A stretch of 64,000 nt of DNA from Gottfriedia luciferensis (GTDB lineage Bacteria; Bacillota; Bacilli; Bacillales; Bacillaceae_G). The stretch covers positions 1-64,000 of the forward strand of contig NZ_MDKC01000034.1 in NCBI RefSeq assembly GCF_001712755.1, in the 5' to 3' direction. Position numbers and translations under genes: made by a program. Positions 8,421-16,936 of the stretch are shown piece after piece. Positions within the stretch are counted from its first letter, which is position 1. Each line of letters begins with the position of its first letter. The notes beneath the pieces are model-generated. The model was not told the origin of the DNA. It searched no databases and worked only from the letters and a program-made list of their open reading frames with translations.

Positions 8421-9399
8421 GTCGAATACCCTCTCTTAACAATAATTGAAAAGGTCCTCTTCCTACTGCAACTTCTTTTTCAATTTTCATCGTTGTCGTA
8501 TTTATTTGGTACAGCTTGTTTAAATCATAGCTAGCTGCATATGCGGTATGTTTAAAACCAATAGCCGTATATGGATTCGATCCAACTTCAATAAACTTAG
8601 TCTGATTAACTACATTCGGATTTAGCTTATAAATTTGATTTGTTCCATGGGCGATTGTAAATAATCCATCTTCATTTTGAAAAAACGAAATAGGCATTAA
8701 TGGCGTATGAAGAGTCTTTTGTTGCTTACCAGTGATAGTTGAATAAACTTTTACGTTCTCATTTTCCACTTCACCATTTCCATGTCCCCCAACAAATAGT
8801 TCAGATGAGTCTTTGTTTAATAGTAAGCCTACCGATGTGTAAGGCACTTCGATCGTTTGTTCAATTTTAAAACCATCCAAGTTAATACCAATCACTTTTC
8901 TCTCGTTAAACAAACTAACATATAATTTATGATGAATCGTATCTTCAACCATCGAAATTGGATTTCTACCTATTTTAATTTTTTTAAGAACTTTACCCTT
9001 ACGATTAAAAAATGTAATGTTATTCTTCTTTCCATTCGTTACAGCAATCACCTGATTACTTTTTAAAGAAATTATATTAGTAATACCAGTACCAGCATTC
9101 CAACTATCGACATGGTCCCCTGTTGAAAGATGATAAATATCTATTTTGGGATTTGTTGGATGATATACGGCAATATCTTCTCCGTTTTGTAATAATACCG
9201 CTCCACTTACATCCCTATTTAAATTCCAATCTGTTACTTTATGTAAATCATCTAAATTCAGGAACGTTAAACTTCCCACTTTTTTGTTTACTGAAATAAG
9301 GACATTTTCCGAATCCTTAATATGTGACATATTACTTGGCACACAGCCGGTACAAAATAAGAAAAGTAAAATCGTACTGAAAATCGAAATCTTTCTCAA
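8413..9399 (-). CDS. YncE-like beta-propeller lipoprotein
   Basis: About 328 residues. An N-terminal signal with lipobox FCTGC (Cys19 lipidated) is followed by seven-bladed propeller-like repeats of the YVTN/YncE type (for example HKLYVSLFNERKVIGINLDG and IEKEVAVGRGPFQL). It is expected on the outer face of the membrane. The frame is open from an ATG at 9414, but GGGGGTG is correctly spaced only for the TTG at 9399. Coupling by overlap to the response regulator suggests it helps the kinase sense something outside the cell. A Cys at the lipobox -3 position is slightly unusual. Ligand unknown. Confidence 0.75.
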   Translation of the reverse strand: MRKISIFSTILLFLFCTGCVPSNMSHIKDSENVLISVNKKVGSLTFLNLDDLHKVTDWNLNRDVSGAVLLQNGEDIAVYHPTNPKIDIYHLSTGDHVDSWNAGTGITNIISLKSNQVIAVTNGKKNNITFFNRKGKVLKKIKIGRNPISMVEDTIHHKLYVSLFNERKVIGINLDGFKIEQTIEVPYTSVGLLLNKDSSELFVGGHGNGEVENENVKVYSTITGKQQKTLHTPLMPISFFQNEDGLFTIAHGTNQIYKLNPNVVNQTKFIEVGSNPYTAIGFKHTAYAASYDLNKLYQINTTTMKIEKEVAVGRGPFQLLLREGIRHD

Positions 9400-9463
9400 A
9401 ATATTCACCCCCATAAAAGCGATATCAGTCAGTAGCTCTTGACTTCAAGCTTTTATATAAAAG

Positions 9464-9499
9464 AGGCTATCCTTCTATTCATCAAAGATCGGATAGCCT
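9464..9499 (-). terminator. Intrinsic terminator between the FixH-like gene and the propeller gene
   Basis: GGCTATCC / GGATAGCC stem with a long loop, followed on the minus strand by CTCTTTTATAT. It lies inside the cluster, so expression of the sensor genes is either by read-through or from a separate promoter. Confidence 0.75.
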
Positions 9500-9509
9500 T
9501 CATTATTAT

Positions 9510-10256
9510 TTAATTTACTGTGACTTCTTTTTCAGTATGGTCATGTAGTTCCCCTTTTTCAACATGAACTTTTACTGTATTTGTTCCTTTTTCTTTAAAG
9601 GTATACTTAACATCATATTCACCTGGTGCAACTTCTTTTGCATCAGTATAGTCATGTTTTCCTTGCTCATCTTTCCATGTTTCAATTCGCACATTCGCTT
9701 TTTCAAGCGGTTTTCCATCATTCGTCATAAGATGAATCGTAAAGTGATTTTCTTTATTTACATCTATATTTTCAGTGCCCATTAAATGAATCATTACATC
9801 GCCATGATGATCATCTCCACTGTGAGTTTCATGCTCACTCTTTTCACCATTACTATTGCTAGTTGAGGTAGTAGTTTGAACTTTAAAATCTTTTTTAGGC
9901 ATTGAATGTTGATCCCTTGCAGTGACATGTGCAATTACATAATAATCTCCTGGATCAGTAAATTTGTATGTAGCCGAATAAATACCATCTGCACCGTTTT
10001 TTGCATCAAGCATGGCAATACTATCTTCACCATTTTTACCAATTTCAAATTGAACTTCATCAGCGTCAGAAACAGCTTTATTATTTTGACTAACTTCAGC
10101 CCGTATTGTAATTTCTTTATTTAAATTAATATCGGATGTCGGCAGAAGTATATTTACATCAACTGGTTTTTCGACTACTGGTTCCTTCTTCTTTTCATTA
10201 GAACATCCTGCAGTTATCATAATACTTACAATTAATAAACTTAATAATTTTTTCAT
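9510..10256 (-). CDS. FixH/YtkA-like lipoprotein with His-rich linker
   Basis: A 248-residue lipoprotein (lipobox ITAGC, Cys18) with two Ig-like FixH/YtkA-type domains, at about 30-125 and 150-245. The second domain is preceded by a His/Asp/Glu-rich stretch (HETHSGDDHHGD), and another cluster, ELHDHTEKE, is close to the end. FixH/YtkA family proteins have been linked to copper delivery to cytochrome oxidase, so metal binding outside the cell is a fair inference. A strong GGAGG precedes the ATG. It is first in the cluster with the propeller lipoprotein and the two-component pair, which may respond to its state. Confidence 0.8.
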   Translation of the reverse strand: MKKLLSLLIVSIMITAGCSNEKKKEPVVEKPVDVNILLPTSDINLNKEITIRAEVSQNNKAVSDADEVQFEIGKNGEDSIAMLDAKNGADGIYSATYKFTDPGDYYVIAHVTARDQHSMPKKDFKVQTTTSTSNSNGEKSEHETHSGDDHHGDVMIHLMGTENIDVNKENHFTIHLMTNDGKPLEKANVRIETWKDEQGKHDYTDAKEVAPGEYDVKYTFKEKGTNTVKVHVEKGELHDHTEKEVTVN

Positions 10257-10436
10257 ATGTATTACCTCCTAAGATTCTGCTAAATTTATACAGATCTTAA
10301 ATTTTAGATCGATAAAGTTAATGTTTAAAAAGCGCTTGGTTGATCAGATTTTAGTTAGTCTATGTAGTTAATAAATTCACAAAAATAAATCTATCACAAA
10401 AATGTGATAAAAATGTGATGTAAATAAAAAAAGAGA

Positions 10437-10460
10437 CCTTCCTTAGTAAGTCCCCATTTT
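10437..10460 (-). terminator. Possible weak terminator after the small membrane gene
   Basis: GGGGACTT / AAGGTCTC can pair with G-T pairs and one mismatch, and is followed on the minus strand by TTTTTTT. The stem is imperfect, so the call is tentative. Confidence 0.4.
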
Positions 10461-10468
10461 GAATTACT

Positions 10469-10651
10469 TTATTCACGTAATGATTTTTTTTCTTTTGATT
10501 CCATTAATTCTGTTATACGCTTTTCTTCTTTCAGCGATGCCTTTTTAATTAAATAAAAAGTAATAAATGCACCGATCATAAAAATGATTAATGAAATAAC
10601 GGCAGGTATATACTCTGTTTTATCTTCAGGAAAATATAAAAACTCCATCAT
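10469..10651 (-). CDS. Small single-pass membrane protein
   Basis: About 60 residues starting MMEFLYFPEDKTEYIP. One membrane helix (about residues 14-36) and a charged cytoplasmic tail rich in Lys and Glu follow. The frame is open further upstream, but purine-rich GGGAGTGATGGG lies just before the paired ATGs at 10651 and 10648. I do not recognise the family. It stands alone, upstream of the FixH-like gene on the same strand, with about 210 bases between them. Confidence 0.5.
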   Translation of the reverse strand: MMEFLYFPEDKTEYIPAVISLIIFMIGAFITFYLIKKASLKEEKRITELMESKEKKSLRE

Positions 10652-10746
10652 AGTCCCATCACTCCCACTGCCAATTATACAAAGTATTCTATGATAATCA
10701 AAGTAAAATGAAGAAATGTTCAAAGATTTTAATTAAGTTGTTTCTT

Positions 10747-10877
10747 GTTGATTTCCACTACAGGATGGTCGCTTTCCGTGGGGCGAGACCTGAGCCTCCT
10801 CGTCACGTTCGTTCCTGTGGGGTCTCAGCCTTCCCGCACATCCCACAGGAGTCGACCATCCTTTCGTTCCAATCAAC
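10747..10877. repeat. Family A core palindromic repeat (solo copy)
   Basis: 131 bp from GTTGATTTCC to AATCAAC. The ends are inverted (GTTGATT/AATCAAC), with inner arms GGATGGTCG / CGACCATCC and a GGGGTCTCAGCC segment in the middle. The same core lies within the elements at 25301-25807, 46609-47054 and 53666-54136. Here the long arms and TGTTGAAAAA ends are missing. It is far more GC-rich than its surroundings. Similar sequences are common between genes in Bacillaceae. Short ORFs across it are artefacts. It lies between the small membrane gene and kapD. Confidence 0.85.
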
Positions 10878-11070
10878 TTATTCTTTTAAAAAAGTTATTC
10901 TTAAAATATTTTTAATCATTAATCAAATGAATGGCTCTTCATAATCAAGTAGTTAGTGAAATCAACAACGACTTACACATCAAAAATATTTAAAACATTT
11001 AAATCAATCCCCTTATTGCCCTTATAAAAATGGATTGGATATTAAACAAAATTACTCTTTTAACAAAAAT

Positions 11071-11103
11071 AAAAACCAACTGATTTAAAATCAATTGGTT
11101 TTT
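11071..11103 (-). terminator. Intrinsic terminator after kapD
   Basis: AAAAACCAACTGATTT / AAATCAATTGGTTTTT, overlapping the kapD stop codon. Confidence 0.9.
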
Positions 11104-11722
11104 AGTATGAAGATATTCTTTTCTTTAGTAATGAAAAATCAATTAAGTCTCCTAAAGTCGCTGGTGCAGGTTTTTTCATGTATTGCTTATCTTTTTCTAC
11201 TAATTTATAAATATGATATGTTGTTAATGCATCGTCTAGTGCTTTGTGGTGATTTCCAGTTCCATCTTTTCCATACTCTTTCATTGCGTTCCAAAGACCA
11301 GTTTGATTTTGGTTACCGAAGAAGGTTTTATACTCTAGACATAAGTCTCTTACTTCCCCATGAATTGGGAATGATATATTCGCAGCCTCGCAATTATGTT
11401 TTAATACCCTCATATCCATGTTGCCCCAAGTAATTACCGTGGTTCTATAGTTTTTTGTCGCTTCATTTAGTATTTCTCCAAGTTCTTTTAACTGTATTCC
11501 ATGGTCAACATTTTCTTGAGAAATATTTAGAAACCTTTTGCATCTTGAGGATAACGTTGGAAATTGCAGCGGTTTAACAAATGAAGAATATGTTTGATTA
11601 ATCTCATCATTAATGACACTTACAAAACCAACTTCAATGATTTCCGGAAAAAATTTAATTCCTTTTGATTTTCCATCGGGCATTGTAAATTCAAAATCAA
11701 TAAACAGGAACTGCTCTTTCAT
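11102..11722 (-). CDS. kapD: KapD, DEDD-type 3'-5' exonuclease-like sporulation inhibitor
   Basis: A 206-residue DnaQ-like exonuclease. Exo I is IDFEF (Asp9, Glu11), Exo II includes the Asp in WGNMDMRVL, and Exo III is HHKALDDA, which gives a DEDDh site. Length and neighbourhood (next to pbpD) match B. subtilis KapD, described as an inhibitor of the KinA route to sporulation. Intact active-site residues predict nuclease activity on RNA or DNA ends. It is divergent from pbpD and ends in its own terminator. Confidence 0.92.
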   Translation of the reverse strand: MKEQFLFIDFEFTMPDGKSKGIKFFPEIIEVGFVSVINDEINQTYSSFVKPLQFPTLSSRCKRFLNISQENVDHGIQLKELGEILNEATKNYRTTVITWGNMDMRVLKHNCEAANISFPIHGEVRDLCLEYKTFFGNQNQTGLWNAMKEYGKDGTGNHHKALDDALTTYHIYKLVEKDKQYMKKPAPATLGDLIDFSLLKKRISSY

Positions 11723-11963
11723 TTCCTCACCTCCAGAAAAATAAATTTTCTGATTTTTACTTATTGTCTTATATGATTAACGAATATTCAAGTAAGACAA
11801 ATTTCCTATTTTCTACTTTATTCCTTATTTTATTAATACAACCAATTTGTGTAAAAAATAACATAAGATACCCATCAAGATGAAAAATCGTGTTAAAATA
11901 ATATCGTTCGTTTAATTAATTCTTTAAACGAATTAAAAAATAGAAAGTATATAGAGGGCTATT

Positions 11964-13835
11964 ATGAAAAAAATTATTGGATTTATTATTATTATAATAA
12001 GCTTTCTTGTCTTTTATTTCACATCTCAGCAAGCTATGATGGCATATGAGACCTCAAAACATATTCCCAAAAAGAAGGTAGAAGAACTGCCTGTTGTTTC
12101 TTTATCACAGAACAGTGTTTTTTATGATCGAAATAATAATCCTTTTTATATTCCTGCTTCTGGTGATAATAGAATTAATTTAAAAAGCGGTGATATTCCG
12201 CAACTAGTAAAAGATATCTTTATTTCTACCGAAGATCGATATTTTTATTCACATAAAGGTATTGATTTATTTGGAGTTGCTAGGGCATTTATGGTGAATG
12301 TTTCGAATAGTGGAATAGAACAGGGAGCTAGTACGATTACACAGCAACTTGCAAGAAACTTATATTTAACTCAAGCACGTACAGTCGAACGTAAAATTAA
12401 AGAGATTCAAATCTCTTTGCAACTTGAAAGGCAATATTCTAAAGATGAAATTTTAGAAATGTACATTAATACAATTTATTTTGCCAATCGAAACTATGGA
12501 ATTGAAGCTGCAAGTAAAGCATATTTTAGCAAATCGGTAAAAGATTTGAGTATTGCTCAAACAGCTTTCGTTTGTACAATTCCAAATAACCCAACTTTAT
12601 ATGATCCTTTGAAAAACTTTAATAATGCTAAAAAGCGTCAAGAAAGAATTTTAGGTATACTTAGAGATCAGGGAAAAATCACTGAACAACAGTACACTGC
12701 TGCTATGAAAGAAAAAATTACGCTTAAGAAAGATAGTAAAACACAGGAATATCCTGATTACTATTCTTACGTAGATTCTGAGCTAAAGAGTATTTTAGCT
12801 GGTAAAAAAGGCAAATTTAATACTAGTAAGCTATCAGCAGCACAACAAACTGAATTAAAAAAATTAAAAACTGTTCCAGAGAGAGCATTATATTTACAAA
12901 ATCAAGGCTTAAAAGTCTATACAAGCTTAAATCCATCAGTACAACAAGCGACAGTTAACGCAGTTAATCGAGGAACGCTTTCAACAAATACACAAGGCGC
13001 AGCAGTTGTAGTAAGAAATGATACACATGAAATTATTGCAATTTCTGGTGGAAGAAACTATGAACCTCACAATCTAAATAGAGCATTCCAATCATATAGA
13101 CAGCCAGGTTCAACAATTAAACCATTACTAGTTTATGCACCATATATCGAAACCTTTGGTGCTACACCAGATACAAAAGTAAACGCAGATAACTACTGTA
13201 AAGGCACGTACTGTCCTAAAAATGATAGTAAAAAAGAATACGGGGATGTAACTATACGTACTGCAATGCAAAACTCATATAATACGGCTGCAGTTCGATT
13301 ATATGAGCAACTTACACCACGTATAGGTTATTCATACTTAGATAAGTTTGGGTTTAGAACGATTACAAATGAAGACCGAGTAGAGCTAGGTCGTGCTCTT
13401 GGTGGTTTCAATGTCGGTATGTCACCATTAGAAATGACAGATGCATACTCTACATTTGGAAACAATGGAGTATTCTATGAAAATACCGCTATTAAAAAAA
13501 TCACGTTAAGAGATGGTACCGTATTATACGATAATGAACCTAAAGCAATTCGTGTTTACAATCCATCAACGAACGAAACTATGAGAAGCATGTTAAACTC
13601 TGTCGTAAAAGATGGTACTGCTAAACATATCTATATGCCGTTAAACTATATTGGCGGTAAAACAGGTACAACTAACGATAATACGAATCTATGGTTCATG
13701 GGATTAACTTCAAACTATACAATTGGTACGTGGATTGGTAATGATAAACAAAGAATTCCGATTCCTAAAAACTATTCTTATCCACCTACTCAACGCATAT
13801 GGCAAAACATCGTTGTGAGTGGCCATTTATATTAA
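11964..13835 (+). CDS. pbpD: Class A penicillin-binding protein 4 (PbpD)
   Basis: A 623-residue bifunctional peptidoglycan synthase, almost the length of B. subtilis PBP4 (624). An N-terminal anchor (5-20) leads to a GT51 glycosyltransferase domain with Glu90 in STEDRYFYSHKG and GASTITQQLARN. The transpeptidase domain has the SxxK serine Ser383 (GSTIKP), SYN at 438-440 and KTGT at 566-569. All catalytic motifs are intact. A weak AGAGGG precedes the ATG. It is transcribed divergently from kapD, as expected from B. subtilis, and ends at a strong bidirectional terminator. Confidence 0.96.
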   Translation: MKKIIGFIIIIISFLVFYFTSQQAMMAYETSKHIPKKKVEELPVVSLSQNSVFYDRNNNPFYIPASGDNRINLKSGDIPQLVKDIFISTEDRYFYSHKGIDLFGVARAFMVNVSNSGIEQGASTITQQLARNLYLTQARTVERKIKEIQISLQLERQYSKDEILEMYINTIYFANRNYGIEAASKAYFSKSVKDLSIAQTAFVCTIPNNPTLYDPLKNFNNAKKRQERILGILRDQGKITEQQYTAAMKEKITLKKDSKTQEYPDYYSYVDSELKSILAGKKGKFNTSKLSAAQQTELKKLKTVPERALYLQNQGLKVYTSLNPSVQQATVNAVNRGTLSTNTQGAAVVVRNDTHEIIAISGGRNYEPHNLNRAFQSYRQPGSTIKPLLVYAPYIETFGATPDTKVNADNYCKGTYCPKNDSKKEYGDVTIRTAMQNSYNTAAVRLYEQLTPRIGYSYLDKFGFRTITNEDRVELGRALGGFNVGMSPLEMTDAYSTFGNNGVFYENTAIKKITLRDGTVLYDNEPKAIRVYNPSTNETMRSMLNSVVKDGTAKHIYMPLNYIGGKTGTTNDNTNLWFMGLTSNYTIGTWIGNDKQRIPIPKNYSYPPTQRIWQNIVVSGHLY

Positions 13836-13844
13836 TCTATAAAC

Positions 13845-13888
13845 AAAAAAGTAGCACTTTTGAGATACTCAAAAGTGCTACTTTTTTT
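13845..13888. terminator. Bidirectional terminator between pbpD and yufK
   Basis: A 20-base perfect arm containing GTAGCACTTTTGAG, a 3-base loop, and runs of A6 and T7 at the edges. It lies between convergent genes and overlaps the yufK stop region. Confidence 0.96.
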
Positions 13889-14444
13889 AAAATGGCATTG
13901 AAGTTTTAAATTTAGCTAGAACTGTAAAAGCGCCATATACTACTCCGCTTCCTACTAATCCCCAAATGATTAATTGGATCATTATAAAACCAATGACCCC
14001 TACAATTGTATAGTTAGATCTTTGCTTAATTAAAAATAAAATAAAAAATGCAATTACTGATACTATTAAAATAATAGCAATATACACTAAAGATTTATTT
14101 AAAAAGATAGCAATTAATCCACCAATTAAAAAGACAAAAGAATATTTCTTAGTTGCTAATAAGTCTATTCCTTCATTGTCCTTTGAGAAAAGTAGTAGCG
14201 CAAATTGCCAGATCATATCAGAAATTAATTTGAATCCACTCAAAACTAAATAGAAAAGAAATGCTATACCTAGAAATGTAAGGATTCTAATTTCCTTCTC
14301 TGGAAGTAGATCTGTAAGTGGTTGTAGAATACCAGATACTGATAAAAAGTTTATAGTCATTTGAAAGAAGTTTAATGTAATGGCGACCGTAAACATGATA
14401 ATTGATAAAAGTGCATTAAAGCCTGTGTAATATATATTTTTCAT
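13887..14444 (-). CDS. yufK: Multi-spanning membrane protein, YufK-like (DUF5366)
   Basis: A 185-residue, highly hydrophobic protein with about five membrane helices and no enzymatic motif. Length and position next to pbpD fit B. subtilis YufK, of unknown function. AGGAGA precedes the ATG. It is monocistronic and convergent with pbpD. The name rests mainly on synteny and size. Confidence 0.65.
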   Translation of the reverse strand: MKNIYYTGFNALLSIIMFTVAITLNFFQMTINFLSVSGILQPLTDLLPEKEIRILTFLGIAFLFYLVLSGFKLISDMIWQFALLLFSKDNEGIDLLATKKYSFVFLIGGLIAIFLNKSLVYIAIILIVSVIAFFILFLIKQRSNYTIVGVIGFIMIQLIIWGLVGSGVVYGAFTVLAKFKTSMPF

Positions 14445-14685
14445 CGAATGTCTCCTTTCTTCTCTATCTCAAGAAATTAAATCCTTAAATAGAGGATGTC
14501 TCACTTATCTTCGAAATTTTATATACACAACTTAATTATTTTACCATAAGTTTAAGATAAAATTGATGAGTTTCTATTTTTTCTTTTTAGAAATAATCAT
14601 TTTAAATTACATTTTAATATTTAAGAAACCTGACTGACCAATTTACCAAGTGTCATTAGTTTGATATCCTCGATCATAAAAAAAA

Positions 14686-14713
14686 CTGCTAAATTACAAT
14701 TATAATTTAGCAG
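14686..14713 (-). terminator. Intrinsic terminator after the hotdog thioesterase
   Basis: CTGCTAAATTA / TAATTTAGCAG with an A-run on the plus-strand left edge that gives T's on the minus strand. Confidence 0.9.
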
Positions 14714-14722
14714 CTCTTTATG

Positions 14723-15109
14723 TTAATTTCGTTTATCTTTAATCGCGACTGTACATCTTGAGATACAAACTAACTGCTCATCCTCGGAGTAAATTTTTAT
14801 ATCCCAAACCATTGTCGTTTTACCTGTATGTACTGCAGTTCCGATTGCTGTTACGACACCGTCACGAACAGAACGTAAATGATTTGCATTTATTTCAAGG
14901 CCAAAAGCAAGTTGATTCTCTTGATCAATCATCGAAAACGTTCCTACACTCGCAACTGTTTCAGCTAAAGCAACTGAAGCACCACCATGTAAATAACCAA
15001 ACGGTTGATGTACTTTTTCCGTTACCTCCATTTTCATCACTACTTTGCCTTCCTCAACAGACTCTATCGTCATGCCTAAAGCATGCATTAAGGTCATTTT
15101 CTCTTCCAT
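14723..15109 (-). CDS. yuxO: Hotdog-fold thioesterase, YuxO/MenI-like
   Basis: A 128-residue single hotdog domain of the PaaI/4HBT type, with the typical FGYLHGGASVALAET stretch; the His-Gly-Gly turn and following Glu form the active-site region. B. subtilis YuxO is close in size and has been proposed to hydrolyse 1,4-dihydroxy-2-naphthoyl-CoA in menaquinone synthesis. Related thioesterases act on phenylacetyl-CoA, so the substrate is not settled. It is monocistronic. There is no com locus beside it, unlike in B. subtilis. Confidence 0.75.
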   Translation of the reverse strand: MEEKMTLMHALGMTIESVEEGKVVMKMEVTEKVHQPFGYLHGGASVALAETVASVGTFSMIDQENQLAFGLEINANHLRSVRDGVVTAIGTAVHTGKTTMVWDIKIYSEDEQLVCISRCTVAIKDKRN

Positions 15110-15291
15110 AACGCCTCCACCTCTCCATTAAAGCTTACTCACTTTAAACAACTCTGTTTCGTCTTACTTGTTTGAACAAAAAATTATGTTTAACAATTTC
15201 TATTTTATTATAAAATTTTACTTATTTTAAATTCGAGATAATGAAAAGATTTTCCTTTTATTCAAAATAAATATCCTTTTAACGTTGTAAA

Positions 15292-15314
15292 CCCCTTGCT
15301 ATAAATGCAAGGGG
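15292..15314 (-). terminator. Terminator-like hairpin after the SRPBCC gene
   Basis: CCCCTTGC / GCAAGGGG with a 7-base loop, just downstream of the stop at 15322. The following T-tract is short, so efficiency is uncertain. Confidence 0.65.
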
Positions 15315-15321
15315 CATGTTT

Positions 15322-15783
15322 TTATAGTACACCATCAAATCGCTTTTCTGCATATTCTTTTAAACTACTCATTTGTTTTACTACAATTCGTTTTGTGAAC
15401 CAACTGAATATGAAGCCCGTCATTTTAGCTACTACTGAAGACATTTCCAAGCTACATTCATAATCTAACCGGGTTTGATTTGATTCAACAGAAAAAAAGC
15501 GATAGACTGCATCGGCAGTAAAATTAGTATGCTTTAATCGAATACCTAATTCTTTTGGCGGGCTATAAGAAATGATTTCGCCATCATATTCTCGAATTTC
15601 CCCATCTTCTTCTAACTTTTGCTTAAACTTATGACCAACTGGTTTTTCTCTGTTAAAATTTTCGTCATACTTATTCTCTATAAAACCATCCATCCACTTT
15701 TTTATATGCTCATCTGAATCAACAACTTCAAAAACAGCTTCAATTGGTGCATTAATGGTTAAGCTATAATTTATTTTTTCCAT
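15322..15783 (-). CDS. SRPBCC-fold (polyketide cyclase/START-like) protein
   Basis: A 153-residue protein starting KINYSLTINAPIEAVFEVV, the typical first strand and helix of the SRPBCC/Bet v1 fold. A central stretch ending in SYSPPKELGIRL and a C-terminal long helix follow. This fold binds hydrophobic ligands in a cavity; no catalytic residues can be assigned. The ribosome-binding site overlaps the yuiC stop codon (3 bases between genes), so it is co-transcribed with yuiC. Ligand unknown. Confidence 0.8.
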   Translation of the reverse strand: MEKINYSLTINAPIEAVFEVVDSDEHIKKWMDGFIENKYDENFNREKPVGHKFKQKLEEDGEIREYDGEIISYSPPKELGIRLKHTNFTADAVYRFFSVESNQTRLDYECSLEMSSVVAKMTGFIFSWFTKRIVVKQMSSLKEYAEKRFDGVL

Positions 15784-15786
15784 AAT

Positions 15787-16434
15787 CTATTCTCCAATTT
15801 GATTCTTTGATTGCTGTCTAAATACTTGTAACGAGTTTTGTTCATTCAATTCTTTAAGATCTGATTCTGTAAATCTTCCTGACCCCTGCTTTATTATATA
15901 AACAGCCAATTTCTTCTTTCCCCAATGCTCAAATACATCTCCAACAGTTTGAAAATATAAATCCAAATGATTTCCTTTTACTGCTGCACCTTTATCAGCT
16001 ACCACTCCATATCCATACCCGGGAATAAATAATACCGTTCCTATCGGAAATACGTTTAAGTCGGCTGCAATGGTTGAAAATAAATCCCTCTTTACTTCCA
16101 CACCTGAATAAGTAATGCCATAAGAATGGTCTTTAGGACTTTTCCCTGTCGATTCTCTCCCGGCTGTATAACCAGTTGCTGTAACTGTTACTTTTTTATA
16201 ATTATTCCAATTCGTATTATGTTCGATGTTTTTTGCCATCGTAATCATTATGCTCTCATTTGTGATCGTTTTATTTTCTTCAGCAAATACTTTATTTATT
16301 GCAATTGAATCACTAAACCAGCCTTTTATCGTAGCCACTTGAATATTTGCAAGGATTTTTAAAGAAGAAAACAAAGCAATAATGAATAAAATAGATAAAA
16401 TAACACGTCTAAATAATTTTTTATTTATACCCAA
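15787..16434 (-). CDS. yuiC: 3D-domain muralytic enzyme YuiC
   Basis: A 215-residue protein: N-terminal membrane anchor (about 10-30), a 60-residue linker and a C-terminal 3D (Sps/MltA-like) domain. The domain runs from [12 protein letters not shown] to the aspartate-rich core [20 protein letters not shown] and NHLDLYF, whose three Asp give the family its name. B. subtilis YuiC (218 residues) is a stationary-phase muralytic enzyme that forms 1,6-anhydro-muropeptides. Start is TTG; AAGGAG lies 12 bases upstream, a long spacing. It is second to last in a minus-strand cluster and co-transcribed with the SRPBCC gene. Confidence 0.9.
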   Translation of the reverse strand: MGINKKLFRRVILSILFIIALFSSLKILANIQVATIKGWFSDSIAINKVFAEENKTITNESIMITMAKNIEHNTNWNNYKKVTVTATGYTAGRESTGKSPKDHSYGITYSGVEVKRDLFSTIAADLNVFPIGTVLFIPGYGYGVVADKGAAVKGNHLDLYFQTVGDVFEHWGKKKLAVYIIKQGSGRFTESDLKELNEQNSLQVFRQQSKNQIGE

Positions 16435-16490
16435 TGAATCATTTCACTCCTTTTCATCTTTTCATCTTTCCCTAAAACAAAAAAAATATA

Positions 16491-16519
16491 AAAAAAACTT
16501 TCTCATACTTGAGAAAGTT
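16491..16519 (-). terminator. Intrinsic terminator after yuiB
   Basis: AACTTTCTC / GAGAAAGTT with a 6-base loop; on the minus strand it is followed by T7 and a second T-rich tract. It separates yuiB from yuiC, so yuiC probably has its own promoter. Confidence 0.9.
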
Positions 16520-16524
16520 AGAAG

Positions 16525-16848
16525 TTAGAACATTTGATATCCATTTTTTCTTAATGAAAGGATTACTACTCCTGACATAATTGACCCTACTAAACCAGCT
16601 GTTAAAATAACAATATCACCAGTTCCTACTGCCATTAAGTTTGTTTTTAATGTCTCAAAAGCTACAGTAGTATTAGTAAAATATTTTACCGTACTAATCT
16701 TGTCCACAATCATAACGATTAATAGTGGATAGATTACTACCATAAACCAAGTAGTTCGAAAAAGCATATTTGCAAGGAAACCGATTCCAAAAGCTAATAC
16801 GAAAAATAACAAAATTGAAATAAGTAAAACTGGAATACTCATCACCAT
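16525..16848 (-). CDS. yuiB: YuiB-like membrane protein
   Basis: A 107-residue protein with three membrane segments (about 7-32, 37-52 and 78-100) and a short polar C terminus. Length and location between a yumB-linked gene and yuiC match B. subtilis YuiB (105 residues), of unknown function. The frame is open to 16908, but the only good Shine-Dalgarno (GGGGTG) fits the ATG at 16848. It follows the Nudix gene on the same strand. Confidence 0.8.
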   Translation of the reverse strand: MVMSIPVLLISILLFFVLAFGIGFLANMLFRTTWFMVVIYPLLIVMIVDKISTVKYFTNTTVAFETLKTNLMAVGTGDIVILTAGLVGSIMSGVVILSLRKNGYQMF

Positions 16849-16936
16849 ATAAAAAACACCCCACATTTTTTCTATATACAGTGTAAAACCTTCTTGTCCT
16901 ATCGTCAATTTTAAAAAAATTCAAATTATTGAAAAA

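Noticed and set aside
10928-10941. Shared ATGGCTCTTCATAA at 10928 and about 36930
   Set aside because: A 14-base match between two AT-rich gaps with no extended similarity; probably chance or a short remnant.
10708-10944. ORF over the solo core repeat
   Set aside because: The same core gives different ORFs in the other copies; no shared protein frame or start signal exists.
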